Of a DNA stretch of 64,000 nucleotides, positions 7,921-16,987 are shown piece by piece. The notes below the pieces were generated by a model. It searched no databases. It worked only from the letters and a program-made list of their open reading frames with translations, and was not told the origin of the DNA. Source of the DNA: Oscillospiraceae bacterium (GTDB lineage Bacteria; Bacillota; Clostridia; Oscillospirales; Acutalibacteraceae); contig JAQXMC010000007.1 of NCBI GenBank assembly GCA_029012445.1, forward strand, positions 1 to 64,000. Reading direction: 5' to 3'. The translations under genes were made by a program, and so were the position numbers. Every line of letters starts with the position of its first letter. Within the stretch, counting starts at the first letter, position 1.

Positions 7921-8757
7921 TTATTTACAGCAGGCGGCGCCGCTATTCAGACACAGCCGCGATATTTCATCGAAGCTCATCTCAGCCGAGTCGAAGCTCG
8001 GGTTTTCATAATGCAGCTCTCCGAGTCCGCCCGCATAGCAAAGCTCATACATTGCGCAGGCAATGTCAACGCTGTCATATTCAGGCGGAAAAGCATAATC
8101 GGTGTAGCCGCTGAGCCTGACTCCGCTCCCGGTTATATTGTGAGAACAAAGCGGAAATTTATTATCGTTTGTGAACAAAATCCCCTTAAAATACGGCGTG
8201 ACGCTTTCTGCGCTGTCCGACACGACTATTCCGTTCTGACCGCTGAAAAAATTCTCGTCTCTGACGATGAGGCTCAACCCGCAGTTTTCCATCAGCCTTT
8301 CGGCCGCCCGCTCATATTCCTTCGGCGCCTTTGTCAGAACGGTTATCTCTCTTGCGCACCCGGCGAAGTCCTCGATTTTGTCAAGGTACGCGGCGGTTTC
8401 GTCAATTACGGTCAGAGAAATTCTCCCGCTGTCTTGCCCGGCGCCTTTCAGCACCCTCAGCGCCGTGTTTATCAAGAGCTGCTTTTTGAGCTTTTTCCCG
8501 TTGAACAGCTTTATCGCGGCCTCCTGCGGAACATCGAGAAAGCCCGGCGCAACTATTTTGTCTTTCATTCTGCCCGCCGCTGCCGCTATCACATTATAAG
8601 GAACTATCCCTCTGTATTTCGGGCAGGTCATCACAAAAAACGGCGCCGCTTTTTTCATCTCGACTCGTTCCGTCTCAAGCCTCGGAGCGAAAAATCTGTC
8701 GCGCAAACGGTTTTTGAAGCTATCCTCTTTTTCTTCGATCTTCAGTAAAATAAACAA
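7921..8757 (-). CDS. Unknown cytosolic protein with TTG start inside a hairpin
   Basis: 278 residues; I do not recognise the family. There is no signal peptide or clear membrane segment. Residues about 38-60 include a TCPKYRGIVPYN stretch; the C-terminus has several Cys residues (ending GAACCK). The start is TTG 8757, supported by GAGGTGA 8 bases upstream; a later in-frame ATG (MKKAAPF) has a weaker ribosome site. The Shine-Dalgarno and start lie within a 15-bp inverted repeat (8750-8799), suggesting translational control. It precedes acpP/plsY with a gap of about 50 bases, so a role linked to lipid metabolism is possible but unproven. Confidence 0.7.
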   Translation of the reverse strand: MFILLKIEEKEDSFKNRLRDRFFAPRLETERVEMKKAAPFFVMTCPKYRGIVPYNVIAAAAGRMKDKIVAPGFLDVPQEAAIKLFNGKKLKKQLLINTALRVLKGAGQDSGRISLTVIDETAAYLDKIEDFAGCAREITVLTKAPKEYERAAERLMENCGLSLIVRDENFFSGQNGIVVSDSAESVTPYFKGILFTNDNKFPLCSHNITGSGVRLSGYTDYAFPPEYDSVDIACAMYELCYAGGLGELHYENPSFDSAEMSFDEISRLCLNSGAACCK

Positions 8758-8799
8758 ATTCCCGTCACCTCAAAAAAAGGTATGCGGGAATTTGTTTAT
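8750..8799 (-). repeat. 15-bp perfect inverted repeat over a start codon
   Basis: TAAACAAATTCCCG (8751-8764) pairs perfectly with CGGGAATTTGTTTA (8785-8798), and 8750/8799 add one more pair. The 20-base loop holds the GAGGTGA ribosome site of the unknown gene, and the TTG start (8755-8757) is in the stem. Folded, the start codon would be sequestered. Confidence 0.8.
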
Positions 8800-8955
8800 A
8801 TATGCTTGTCTTTTCAGTGTTTAAGCGTTTAAGCCGAATGTCCTGCCGGAAAATTATGCGCACCCGTCAGTCAGCTGCCTCGCTTCGATTCAAGTATTGC
8901 GACCGCCTGCTTGCCCATGGAGTTGAAAAAGCCCGCCAATACACGAAACGATATA

Positions 8956-10182
8956 TCAGAAGTCCATTCCGTTGAGCTTCATAAGCTCTCTCGCAGTGTC
9001 AAGAGAATCAACGCCTGTTCTGTTCTTTATCGGCGCAAATTCCTTTTCTCTGACGACCTCATATGACAGGCAGCTGTCCATAAGGTGGACCATGTCAAGA
9101 ATAAGAGTCTCAAATTTATAGCCGTTAGGCTCCTCGGGTGAAATCTTGTTTCCGTTCCGGTCAATATAAGGTATCTTCTTTTTGACAATGTGAAGCGGCA
9201 TATCCTTGCCGGCAAGCTCGATCAGCTTGTTCAGCTTGAACATATAATTAAGAATAACGCCGAAATCATAGGCGAGTCTTCCGTTTTCATCGCGGCGCTC
9301 CGCCATTTCGTCCGTCATCTCATAATACTCGACGATAGAGGGCTTGCCGTCCTCAAGGCAAAGCACGCCGACTTTTTCTCTTTCATCGGCTTTTCTGACA
9401 ACTTTAGCTCCGATATCCGCGCCTGAAAGAATAGTCGCGCCGACAAAGGCAGGATCGTTTATCTTCTGAAGCACATTATCAACCGAAAACGCAGTCAGAT
9501 ATTCTATTCCCTTTTCTTTCATCTCGTCAACGAGACCGGCTTTGAGCATCGACCTGAACCAGCCGCCGTTGCCGTTGGGCGAAAGAGCGATCTTTCCCTT
9601 TTCGGACATATAGATCTTTCCGTTATAGTCGACGGCTGGAGTCATCTCCTGAACAAAAAATCTGACATAGGACTTATCGTAGCCGAAATAGCCGTGTTCC
9701 TCAAAGAATGCGACAGTGTCTTTGTTGTTAATATCGCTCGTCATTATATAAAGAGGTACGAAAGAGCCGCATATATCCTTTATGTGAAGCAGCCATTTTA
9801 TGTGAGCTTCAAAAAGATAAAGTGTTTTGTTTATTCCGACATTGAGCATTCCCTTCGGCTTGTCAAAACCGAGCCTTGTCCCCTGGCCGCCGGCGAGAAG
9901 GACCGCTCCGACCTTCTGAGCACTGAGCGCTTCGATTCCGGCTTTTTCATATTCCGGCTTTTTCTTCTCGATCTCCTCGACCGTCAGCGCACCCAACGGC
10001 TCAAATTTTCCTCTGCCCGCCATAACATCGGAGGCGGTGAGAACATTGAATATCCTCCAGTCTATGCTCGCTATCTGATCGAGCAGTGACTTCTGCTGTT
10101 CGGGTGAAAGCTCGTTATAAAATCTCAGAACATGCTCCTGCCCGTGTTCCCGAAGCAGCTTTTCGGCCTGAATGTAATCCAT
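8956..10182 (-). CDS. UDP-sugar pyrophosphorylase (UDPGP family, UDP-GlcNAc/UDP-glucose type)
   Basis: 408 residues. It makes UDP-sugar from UTP and a sugar-1-phosphate. The nucleotide-binding motif LLAGGQGTRLGFDKPKGM (95-112) is the UDPGP signature, followed by NGNGGWF (uridine-binding region) and other family blocks. This eukaryote-like UDPGP family in bacteria includes both UDP-N-acetylglucosamine and UDP-glucose/galactose pyrophosphorylases; substrate cannot be assigned. It is the last gene of the polysaccharide-export operon, 20 bases after the ABC permease, with a good AAAGGAG. It probably supplies activated sugar for the exported polymer. Confidence 0.8.
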   Translation of the reverse strand: MDYIQAEKLLREHGQEHVLRFYNELSPEQQKSLLDQIASIDWRIFNVLTASDVMAGRGKFEPLGALTVEEIEKKKPEYEKAGIEALSAQKVGAVLLAGGQGTRLGFDKPKGMLNVGINKTLYLFEAHIKWLLHIKDICGSFVPLYIMTSDINNKDTVAFFEEHGYFGYDKSYVRFFVQEMTPAVDYNGKIYMSEKGKIALSPNGNGGWFRSMLKAGLVDEMKEKGIEYLTAFSVDNVLQKINDPAFVGATILSGADIGAKVVRKADEREKVGVLCLEDGKPSIVEYYEMTDEMAERRDENGRLAYDFGVILNYMFKLNKLIELAGKDMPLHIVKKKIPYIDRNGNKISPEEPNGYKFETLILDMVHLMDSCLSYEVVREKEFAPIKNRTGVDSLDTARELMKLNGMDF

Positions 10183-10202
10183 ATCTTTTTCTCCTTTTTC
10201 TT

Positions 10203-10982
10203 TTAAACATGAAGAATAAACTTGTCTTGATTTCTGTTGAACATTATAAGTCCCACTGTCGTCAGAACAACGCTGAATCCGAACGCATAAAGGCAGGTGG
10301 AAAGCTCAAGAGGCCTTGCGTAGAGGACGCAGTTTCTGAAGTTCTTGATTATGCAGTAAAGGGGATTTATGTTGAGTATCCACGCTCTGCCGGAGGCGTC
10401 GAATCTGCTGACATCATAGAAGATAGCGCAGGTGTACATGATAAGCATCAGGAAAACACCCCAGAGATATTCAAGATCACGGAAGAAAACGCCGATCGTC
10501 GCAAGTATCATTCCCGAGCCGAACGCAAGAAGCAGCAGAAGCAGCAGCGGTATGAAAGAAAACGCAATATAGAACGACGGGGCGACTCCCATGACGGCGA
10601 TCGCCGCAACAAGAACTATCAGCGAAATGAGGAATATTATATAGTTCGACAGTATGCTTGAAAGCGGGTAGAGATATTTTGGAACATAAACCTTTTTTAT
10701 CATGCCCGAGTTGTTTCTTATGGATCTGACGCAGGCGTTTGTTGATGAAGAATAGAAGCTGTATAAAAGGCGCCCCGAAAGAATATAGACCGGGAAAAGC
10801 TTATCGTTATTTCCGAAAAGAGTTCCGAATATGAAGGTGAGAACCAGCGTTGTCAGAAGCGGCTCGATAAGCGTCCAGACGATACCGAGATATGAATTCC
10901 GGTATTTTAGCTTAATGCCCTTTATGACATTCTCTTTCAGGAAATATCTGTAATGCATGAAATTGTCGATCATCTGTCTCAT
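10203..10982 (-). CDS. ABC-2 type polysaccharide export permease (TagG/Wzm-like)
   Basis: 259 residues with six hydrophobic segments and the ABC-2 permease start (YRYFLKENVIKGIKLKYRNS, then GIVWTLIEPLL). It forms the membrane channel of a TagGH/Wzm-Wzt-type exporter that flips lipid-linked polysaccharide or teichoic-acid precursors outward. The partner ATPase is encoded in the same operon upstream (13206-14042), separated by two transferase genes. Gene pairing with a CDP-glycerol transferase supports a glycerol-phosphate-containing polymer. Confidence 0.88.
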   Translation of the reverse strand: MRQMIDNFMHYRYFLKENVIKGIKLKYRNSYLGIVWTLIEPLLTTLVLTFIFGTLFGNNDKLFPVYILSGRLLYSFYSSSTNACVRSIRNNSGMIKKVYVPKYLYPLSSILSNYIIFLISLIVLVAAIAVMGVAPSFYIAFSFIPLLLLLLLAFGSGMILATIGVFFRDLEYLWGVFLMLIMYTCAIFYDVSRFDASGRAWILNINPLYCIIKNFRNCVLYARPLELSTCLYAFGFSVVLTTVGLIMFNRNQDKFILHV

Positions 10983-11000
10983 ATTTTGTCAATCCTTTCG

Positions 11001-11990
11001 TTATCTTCGGATAAGCTTGTCGGCTTTTCTGATATAGTCAATGCCTTTCAGCCTGATAAAGTCTTTTCTTGTCGCTCCGGCGAGAAGCTTTATCTGCTTC
11101 TTTTCAAAGCTGTTGAAAACATCGAGCGAAACGAGTCTATCGGCGTTTTCCCTGAAAAACGCAAAGCATTCGCTAAGCTCGTCGTCCGAAACGCCGCCGT
11201 TCTTTTCTTTCAGCAGTCCCATCGCAAGAAGCTTTGCGGCGTATGTCATATGTCTTAGCATTTCTCCCTCTTCTTCGGGGTACGCTCCGACAAGACTGCG
11301 AAATCTCATCATATGCGCCTTATAGCGGTCGTAGAGATTTTTCACACTTTCGGTCTTTGATATTCCGTCGCTGCGAATAAGGTAGTTATATTTCGCTTCG
11401 GGAAGAACACAGACCGAGTCGGCTCTTGTGAAAAGCTGACAGGTCACCGGAATATCTTCAAAATTCATGCCCTCGGGGAAACGCAGACCATCAAAAAGGC
11501 TGCGGGCGAACACCTTGTTCCAGACATAGTTTTTCAGCTTTTCATCTTTTATAAGCTCGTGAAGAGCGGCTTTGGGAGTGAGGACCTTCTTTTCGTCATA
11601 GGACGCAGCTTTCTTATTTTCACCGCCTCTGACCGAAAAATAGGAGCAGCAGACTATGTCGCAGTCTCCCCTTTCGCCCATGAGGTAGGAATACATATCG
11701 TTTTCGATATAATCGTCGCTGTCAACGAAAGCGACAAAGTCGCCCGTGGCCTCGTCAAGTCCCTTGTTTCTGGCGGAGGAAAGCCCGCCGTTCTTTTTGT
11801 GTATTACTTTGATACGGCTGTCCCTTTCAGCGTATTTTTCGCATATTTGGGGCGATGAATCGTCCGAGCCGTCGTCAACAAGAATTATTTCAAGCTCTGT
11901 GTAGGTTTGCGAAATAACGGAGCTTAAACATTTATCAAGATATTTTTCCGTTCTGAAAACGGGAATTATGACACTGATTTTATCAGCCAT
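11001..11990 (-). CDS. Family 2 glycosyltransferase
   Basis: 329 residues. A GT-A fold is indicated by ISVIIPVFRTEKYLDKCLSS at the N-terminus, LVDDGSDDSS (DDGS 39-42) and the metal-binding DSDD (90-93). The C-terminal third is helical and charged. It would transfer a sugar from a nucleotide-sugar donor onto a lipid-linked acceptor at the cytoplasmic membrane face. It overlaps the end of the CDP-glycerol transferase gene by 8 bases. The acceptor and donor are not determinable. Confidence 0.9.
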   Translation of the reverse strand: MADKISVIIPVFRTEKYLDKCLSSVISQTYTELEIILVDDGSDDSSPQICEKYAERDSRIKVIHKKNGGLSSARNKGLDEATGDFVAFVDSDDYIENDMYSYLMGERGDCDIVCCSYFSVRGGENKKAASYDEKKVLTPKAALHELIKDEKLKNYVWNKVFARSLFDGLRFPEGMNFEDIPVTCQLFTRADSVCVLPEAKYNYLIRSDGISKTESVKNLYDRYKAHMMRFRSLVGAYPEEEGEMLRHMTYAAKLLAMGLLKEKNGGVSDDELSECFAFFRENADRLVSLDVFNSFEKKQIKLLAGATRKDFIRLKGIDYIRKADKLIRR

Positions 11991-13188
11991 TTCTGTCCCC
12001 TTCGTCGACCGCTTTCACCTGCTCATATATCCTTTTGCAGTTATCCTGATCTCTGAACAGGAAAAAGCCGTCCAGTCTTTTTTTATATTTGTCGCTCATC
12101 ACGGTGTTCTGCATAACAGACTCAAGCTCTTCAAAAAGCGAGTCTTCATTGCTGACCACCTTGCCGAAGCCGTCTCTCTCATAGTCAAAATAACCTTCGG
12201 TGAAATGCTCGCTTCTGTATTTGTCATAGTCAAACTGATAGTATAAAACCGGCTTGCCCATATAGGCGAAATCCATTACGGCGCTTGTGTAATCCGTCAG
12301 CATGACAGCCGACTCTTTCATCAGAAGCTGAAGATCGTATTTCTCCCAGTCGGCCACCGTCACGCAAGGCGACTTGATGTCGTCGAAGCAGTGGGCAACA
12401 TTTCTGTGAGGATAGAACACGGAGGTCATATTATATTTTCGGCAAAGCTCCGATAGCCTTTCGCTCTCGGCGAAGCGCCGCCATGTTTTATAGTATTCGG
12501 ACTCTGTTATATGTTTATTGCTGTTTTTCTTATATGGATCGCTCGACGCCGTTCTCAGCCAGCTTCGCCAGGTCGGCGCAATAAGAAGCTGCCTTTTCTG
12601 CGGATAAGGCTCAAGAAGATAGTCGAATCTCGCAAAGCCCGTGTATGCCACAAAGCCCTCGGGATAGCCGAACCGGATGCGTACAAAGTCATATTCCGGC
12701 TTTGCGCCGCAGATAAACAGCCTCATTCTCGTGTTTTTATAGAGAAAAACATCTGCGTAATCCTTTGTTATGCCGTGCTGGAGGAAAACCCTTTTGTTTT
12801 TCAGTATTCCGTAGACCTCGAGCAGATAGCAAACGGCTGCGTTTGGCTTTCCGCCCTTCTGAGAGCTTATGTTTACGCTCGCCGCAAGATAATATATCCA
12901 GTGCCTGAAGGTTCCGTAGCTGACCGTTTCGCCGAGTCTGCTGACCTTCTCATAGTCCGGCGACTTCGGATTTATCGCATAAACAACATCCTGATCGGTG
13001 TTCTCACACACATATTTATAGAACCAGTAGCCGTTGTCTCTCGCCTCGTTTTCATATTCGCTGACAAGCCACATATCGCGCCGCCTGAGACGGTAAATTT
13101 TAGCTATCGGATAAGCGGCGATAAAAAGCAGAATATGAAGCAGATCCTTGAAGCTGACGGCTCTGAGCTTTTTAAAAAACTTTTTCAT
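11983..13188 (-). CDS. CDP-glycerol:polyglycerophosphate glycerophosphotransferase family (TagB/TagF-like)
   Basis: 401 residues. This family adds glycerol-phosphate (or a related polyol phosphate) from CDP-glycerol to a membrane-linked acceptor in teichoic-acid synthesis. Family features seen are VFLQHGITKDY (mid-protein, catalytic-type His) and the C-terminal MLTDYTSAVMDFAYMGKPVL block. The N-terminal region has a short hydrophobic segment consistent with membrane association. It sits between the ABC ATPase and the GT2 gene. Whether it primes (TagB-like) or polymerises (TagF-like) is unclear; the size is closer to TagB. Confidence 0.88.
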   Translation of the reverse strand: MKKFFKKLRAVSFKDLLHILLFIAAYPIAKIYRLRRRDMWLVSEYENEARDNGYWFYKYVCENTDQDVVYAINPKSPDYEKVSRLGETVSYGTFRHWIYYLAASVNISSQKGGKPNAAVCYLLEVYGILKNKRVFLQHGITKDYADVFLYKNTRMRLFICGAKPEYDFVRIRFGYPEGFVAYTGFARFDYLLEPYPQKRQLLIAPTWRSWLRTASSDPYKKNSNKHITESEYYKTWRRFAESERLSELCRKYNMTSVFYPHRNVAHCFDDIKSPCVTVADWEKYDLQLLMKESAVMLTDYTSAVMDFAYMGKPVLYYQFDYDKYRSEHFTEGYFDYERDGFGKVVSNEDSLFEELESVMQNTVMSDKYKKRLDGFFLFRDQDNCKRIYEQVKAVDEGDRNG

Positions 13189-13205
13189 CTTTCGTCCTCT
13201 GTCCG

Positions 13206-14042
13206 TCAGCCCTGCTGCTCGGGAAGTATTATGAACGGCGATTCCTTGACCGCTTTTTCGTCAAGATCGCGCCTGTATCTGCCGCCGGCCTTGGCGCCCT
13301 TTGTCTCTCCTGTTTTCTCTCTGTATACTCTCGTTACATCAAAGACATCACCGGAAGCGATAATTCTGCCTTTTTCGAGCAATATCGCCTTGTTGCAGAG
13401 CCTTTCAACCTGATCGACCGAATGGGAAACAAACAGAACGGTAACGCCCTTGTCAAACATCGACATTATTTTCGCTTCGCTCTTCTTTCTGAACTTGGCG
13501 TCGCCGACGGAGAGCACCTCGTCAAGGATAAGAATGTCGGGGCAGACAACCGTCGCGATAGCGAAGCCGAGACGCGAACGCATACCTGAGGAATAATTCT
13601 TCATCGGAACATCAATGAACTCGCCGAGCTCGGAAAACTCGACTATCTCGTCATATTTTTCTTCAAGAAACGACCTTGAGAAACCGAGAACCGAGCCATA
13701 AAGAAAGATGTTCTCCTTGCCCGTGTATTGCTGGTCGAAACCGGCGCCCAGCTCAATGAGAGGGGCGATCCGGCCGTGTCTTTTGACCTCGCCGAGAGTG
13801 GGCTTATAAACGCCGGCAACCACCTTCAGAAGGGTGCTCTTTCCCGCACCGTTAAGGCCGAGAATTCCGAGTCGGTCGCCCTTGTTCAGAGTGAACGAAA
13901 CATCGCGAAGCGCCCAGAATTCATTATATTTGAGCTGCCTTTTGAGAAATTTTATAGCGTATTCTTTAATGCTGTCAACCTTTTCCTTGCTGAGGTTGAA
14001 TTTTATGCTGACATGATTGACTTCAAGAGCTTTCTTTGACAT
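13206..14042 (-). CDS. ABC transporter ATPase for polysaccharide/teichoic acid export (TagH/Wzt-like)
   Basis: 278 residues. Walker A GLNGAGKST (62-70), signature YSSGMRSRL, Walker B ILILDEVL and switch His (FVSHS) are all present. An N-terminal segment (about 1-45) before the strand-forming WALRDVSF is typical of TagH/Wzt ATPases. I start at ATG 14042, with AAAGGA 9 bases before it; a GTG at 14060 overlaps that site. It powers the permease at 10203-10982. It is the first gene of the operon, read from a strong promoter about 190 bases upstream. Confidence 0.9.
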   Translation of the reverse strand: MSKKALEVNHVSIKFNLSKEKVDSIKEYAIKFLKRQLKYNEFWALRDVSFTLNKGDRLGILGLNGAGKSTLLKVVAGVYKPTLGEVKRHGRIAPLIELGAGFDQQYTGKENIFLYGSVLGFSRSFLEEKYDEIVEFSELGEFIDVPMKNYSSGMRSRLGFAIATVVCPDILILDEVLSVGDAKFRKKSEAKIMSMFDKGVTVLFVSHSVDQVERLCNKAILLEKGRIIASGDVFDVTRVYREKTGETKGAKAGGRYRRDLDEKAVKESPFIILPEQQG

Positions 14043-14240
14043 TTTACCGAATCCTTTCACGGCGTGGATCGCCTTTATCGTCGACCGGACGCTTTGCCCG
14101 TCCGTTATATTATTATCAACCCTGCGGTCATATATTTTGCCCGGCGGTATGCACCGCTTTTCTGCTTAACAAAAGTTTTGCTGAGTTTATGAGCCTTATT
14201 CAAAAGCAAAATTGCTGCAAAAAGACGCAACACTCAGATT

Positions 14241-14269
14241 ATTATAGCACAGCAAACGCCCTTTTTCAA
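14241..14269 (-). promoter_or_regulatory. Sigma-A promoter of the polysaccharide export operon
   Basis: On the minus strand TTGAAA (14264-14269), N17, TATAAT (14241-14246). The resulting leader is about 190 bases and contains short hairpins (GCGGTGCATACCGC near 14145-14160; GGACG/CGTCC near 14087-14103) but no riboswitch I recognise. Confidence 0.75.
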
Positions 14270-14386
14270 TAAAATTACCATAATATGTATAGTTATATTT
14301 GCTCTGAACGGGCAAGCCCTGACTGGCGCAGACTGCGCCGTCGGCCGATCTTTTTCGGTCAGCAGTCACCTGCATTGTACCGAAAA

Positions 14387-14418
14387 GAAAAAAGCGACGC
14401 ATCATTGCGATGCGCCGC
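14387..14418 (-). terminator. Intrinsic terminator of rplJL
   Basis: A 10-bp stem (14409-14418 with 14394-14403, GCAAT loop, one G-U) is followed on the minus strand by six T residues. Confidence 0.9.
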
Positions 14419-14442
14419 CGTTCTTTCAGGTGTGAAATTAAC

Positions 14443-14820
14443 TTATTTAAGGGTAACCTTTGCGCCGACTTCTTCAAGCTTAGCCTTAGCCGCTTCTGCG
14501 TCTTCCTTGCTCATAGCTTCCTTGAGTACCTTCGGTGCGCCGTCAACTGCTGCCTTAGCGTCAGCAAGGCCGAGACCTGTGATCTCACGAACAGCCTTTA
14601 TGACCTTGATCTTCTCTGAACCGATCTCGGTGAGCTCGAGGTCGAACTCTGTCTTCTCTTCAACAGCTGCGCCTGCGTCTGCTGCCGGGCCTGCTGCGAC
14701 AACTGCTGCTGCAGCTGAAACGCCGAACTCGTCTTCAACAGCGTGAACAAGCTCTGAGAGCTCAAGAACAGTGAGACCTTTTAATTCTTCAATAATAGCA
14801 GTAATCTTTTCTGATGCCAT
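14443..14820 (-). CDS. rplL: 50S ribosomal protein L7/L12
   Basis: 125 residues. The N-terminal dimerisation helices, an Ala-rich flexible hinge (about 33-52), and the C-terminal domain with [19 protein letters not shown] that binds translation factors are all clear. It forms the ribosomal stalk with L10. It follows rplJ by 50 bases and ends in a strong terminator. Confidence 0.98.
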   Translation of the reverse strand: MASEKITAIIEELKGLTVLELSELVHAVEDEFGVSAAAAVVAAGPAADAGAAVEEKTEFDLELTEIGSEKIKVIKAVREITGLGLADAKAAVDGAPKVLKEAMSKEDAEAAKAKLEEVGAKVTLK

Positions 14821-14870
14821 GATAATTTACCTCCGATAATGTAATTTAAAATAAATTTCTTTGCAGCGAA

Positions 14871-15401
14871 TTATTCGGCTGCTTCTTCTGCCGGTGCTTC
14901 TGCCTCTTCGCCGTCCTTGTCAACGATAGCCTGAATGGCTCTCGCGAAAGCCGCGATGGGAGCGTTGAACGCACCGAGAACATTCGCAAGAAGGATATCT
15001 CTCGGCGGAAGCTTTGCAAGACCTGTGATCTTGTCAACATCAATAACTTCCTTATCAAGGAATCCGTTCTTGATCGTGAAACTCTTGTTTGTGTCTGCGT
15101 ATTTGCAGAGTATGCGGGCTGCTGCGACATAATCGTCTGCGCTGGTCGCAATAGCCGTTGTGCCTTCGAGAACAGCGTCGAGACCGTTAAGCTCCGTCTG
15201 CTCGATAGCTAACTTTAAGAGAGTGTTCTTAACAACTGAATATTCAACGCCTGCTTCACGAAGCTCCTTGCGAAGCTTTGTGTCGTCAACGACCGTGATG
15301 CCTCTGTAATCAACGATGACGCCGGCGCAAGCTGAGTTAAGTCTCTCGACCAGATCGGCAACGATCTGCTGCTTCTGCTCTAAAACTTTCTGACTTGGCA
15401 A
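14871..15401 (-). CDS. rplJ: 50S ribosomal protein L10
   Basis: 176 residues. The N-terminus is typical (LEQKQQIVADLVERLNSA, then the VVKNTLLKLA block). The C-terminal helix that binds L7/L12 dimers ends in an Ala/Glu-rich tail. An L10 leader lies directly upstream, through which L10 or the L10-L12 complex represses its own operon. Confidence 0.98.
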   Translation of the reverse strand: MPSQKVLEQKQQIVADLVERLNSACAGVIVDYRGITVVDDTKLRKELREAGVEYSVVKNTLLKLAIEQTELNGLDAVLEGTTAIATSADDYVAAARILCKYADTNKSFTIKNGFLDKEVIDVDKITGLAKLPPRDILLANVLGAFNAPIAAFARAIQAIVDKDGEEAEAPAEEAAE

Positions 15402-15457
15402 ATCAATTCACCTCCTGAATTTATGCGGGATACCCGATCCCGTCCCTGATGCAAAAC

Positions 15458-15595
15458 AAAACGCCTTTCTCGCAGTGTACCGAGAAAGGCGCAAACATAC
15501 CGATATGATAATTCATCGTATGCTCCGTTCCTCGGCAGGCGGTAAAACCTTTAAGCATTGCACCTGCTGTCTTAGGGATGGACAGCTTAAATATT
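15458..15595 (-). ncRNA. L10 leader (autoregulatory mRNA element of rplJL)
   Basis: Between the rplJ promoter and start lies a leader with the conserved L10-leader core (GTCCATCCCTAAGACAGC near the 5' end, later CCTGCCGAGGAAC). An 11-bp stem (15462-15472 with 15481-15491) followed by GTTTTGTTTT is the terminator-like hairpin. Binding of L10(L12)4 is known to favour termination or block translation. Confidence 0.85.
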
Positions 15596-15621
15596 ATACT
15601 GCGCCGCATGAGCGGTGTCAA
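15593..15621 (-). promoter_or_regulatory. Perfect consensus sigma-A promoter of rplJL
   Basis: On the minus strand TTGACA (15616-15621), exactly 17 bases, TATAAT (15593-15598). It gives rplJL its own transcript in addition to any read-through from rplA. Confidence 0.95.
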
Positions 15622-15664
15622 GTATTTTTTTGAATTTCGCCGGGGAATGATAATGATATATCAA

Positions 15665-16375
15665 TTATTCAGCGACCGCCGCTGAGCCGACCTTGTTCGG
15701 GTTGACACGAACGCCCGGGCCCATCGTTGCAGTGACAACGCAGGAGCGGATATACTGGCCCTTTGCCGAAGCCGGCTTCGCCTTGAGTATTGCGTCAAGG
15801 AGCGTGTTGAAGTTCTCGAGGAGCTTCTCAGCGCCGAATGAAGCCTTGCCGATGGGGCAGTGGATAATGTTCGTCTTGTCAAGACGGTATTCAATCTTAC
15901 CTGCTTTAGCTTCTGTGACAGCCTGAGCTACATTCGGTGTAACCGTTCCGGCTTTCGGTGAAGGCATAAGTCCGCGGGGACCGAGAACCTTACCTAAACG
16001 GCCGACAAGGCCCATCATGTCGGGGGAAGCGATAGCGACATCGAAATCAGTCCAGCCTTCGCCCTGGATCTTTGCAACGAGATCCTCAGCTCCGACGAAT
16101 TCAGCGCCCGCCTCTTCGGCTGCCTTTGCATTATCGCCCTTGGCGAAAACAACAACGCGGACGGTCTTGCCTGTTCCGTTCGGCAGAACGACTGCGCCTC
16201 TGACCTGCTGGTCAGCGTGACGCGAGTCAACGCCCAGACGGATATGAGCTTCGACTGTCTCGTCAAATTTTGCGGTAGCAGTCTTAACAGTCAAACCGAG
16301 AGCTTCCGCAGGATCATAAAGCATAGTTCTGTCAACGAGCTTAGCGCTGTCGACATATTTCTTTCCGTGTTTCAT
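15665..16375 (-). CDS. rplA: 50S ribosomal protein L1
   Basis: 236 residues, full length. Domain I and II motifs are present, including [20 protein letters not shown] in the middle. It binds 23S rRNA at the L1 stalk. It lies 56 bases after rplK in the usual secE-nusG-rplK-rplA order. Confidence 0.98.
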   Translation of the reverse strand: MKHGKKYVDSAKLVDRTMLYDPAEALGLTVKTATAKFDETVEAHIRLGVDSRHADQQVRGAVVLPNGTGKTVRVVVFAKGDNAKAAEEAGAEFVGAEDLVAKIQGEGWTDFDVAIASPDMMGLVGRLGKVLGPRGLMPSPKAGTVTPNVAQAVTEAKAGKIEYRLDKTNIIHCPIGKASFGAEKLLENFNTLLDAILKAKPASAKGQYIRSCVVTATMGPGVRVNPNKVGSAAVAE

Positions 16376-16431
16376 AACTTAAGTTCCTCCTATAGAGTGG
16401 TATATCGGATTTTTCCTCCCACCCGGAAGCA

Positions 16432-16857
16432 TTAGTCAGCGACAACAACGCCCATGCTGCGAGCCGTTCCAGCTATCATGCTCATAGCTGTTTCGATCGT
16501 TGCGGCATTCAAGTCGGGCATTTTTTGCTCTGCGATTTTTCTAATTTGCTCACCGGTAATTGTTGCGACCTTTGTCTTGTTCGGTACTCCCGATCCGCTT
16601 TCGATACCGCAAGCCTTCTTGATAAGAACGGCGGCAGGTGGGGTCTTTGTGACGAACGTGAATGAACGGTCGGCATAAACTGTGATAACGACCGGAATGA
16701 TAAGACCGGCGTCATTCTTAGTGCGCTCATTGAATTCCTTTGTGAAAGCCATGATGTTTACACCGTGCTGACCTAAAGCAGGACCAACGGGCGGTGCCGG
16801 AGTAGCTTTGCCTGCGGGAATTTGGAGCTTGATTAAACCTACAACCTTTTGAGCCAT
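16432..16857 (-). CDS. rplK: 50S ribosomal protein L11
   Basis: 141 residues, starting [20 protein letters not shown], with the C-terminal rRNA-binding domain. I start at ATG 16857, preceded by GGAGG; an ATG 15 bases upstream would overlap that site. L11 binds the GTPase-associated centre of 23S rRNA. Confidence 0.98.
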   Translation of the reverse strand: MAQKVVGLIKLQIPAGKATPAPPVGPALGQHGVNIMAFTKEFNERTKNDAGLIIPVVITVYADRSFTFVTKTPPAAVLIKKACGIESGSGVPNKTKVATITGEQIRKIAEQKMPDLNAATIETAMSMIAGTARSMGVVVAD

Positions 16858-16890
16858 TTTTTGCACCTCCAAAATAATGTGGTTGATGGC

Positions 16891-16939
16891 GATATTGCTT
16901 GAGAATTTGCAATATCTCCCACAGGGACTCAGAGTCCCT
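16891..16939 (-). other. Two hairpins in the nusG-rplK spacer
   Basis: AGGGACT/AGTCCCT (16923-16929 with 16933-16939) and GATATTGC/GCAATATC (16891-16898 with 16909-16916) lie in the 130-base leader of rplK. They might be part of an L1/L11-type autoregulatory leader, but I see no diagnostic core. Confidence 0.45.
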
Positions 16940-16987
16940 CATAATAATCAGACAGCTCTCGCTGCAAATTATTCGCGATCTGTTGCC

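Noticed and set aside
8011..8748. 245-residue plus-strand frame opposite the unknown gene at 7921-8757
   Set aside because: Composition looks like an antisense shadow; the minus-strand gene has the ribosome site and fits the operon direction.
8873..8950. Possible short minus-strand gene after the UDP-sugar pyrophosphorylase
   Set aside because: About 16-30 codons, no ribosome site, and the frame runs into the upstream gene; looks like chance.
12511..13413. 300-residue plus-strand reading frame opposite the CDP-glycerol transferase and ATPase genes
   Set aside because: It is antisense to two strongly supported genes, has no family motifs and no good ribosome site.
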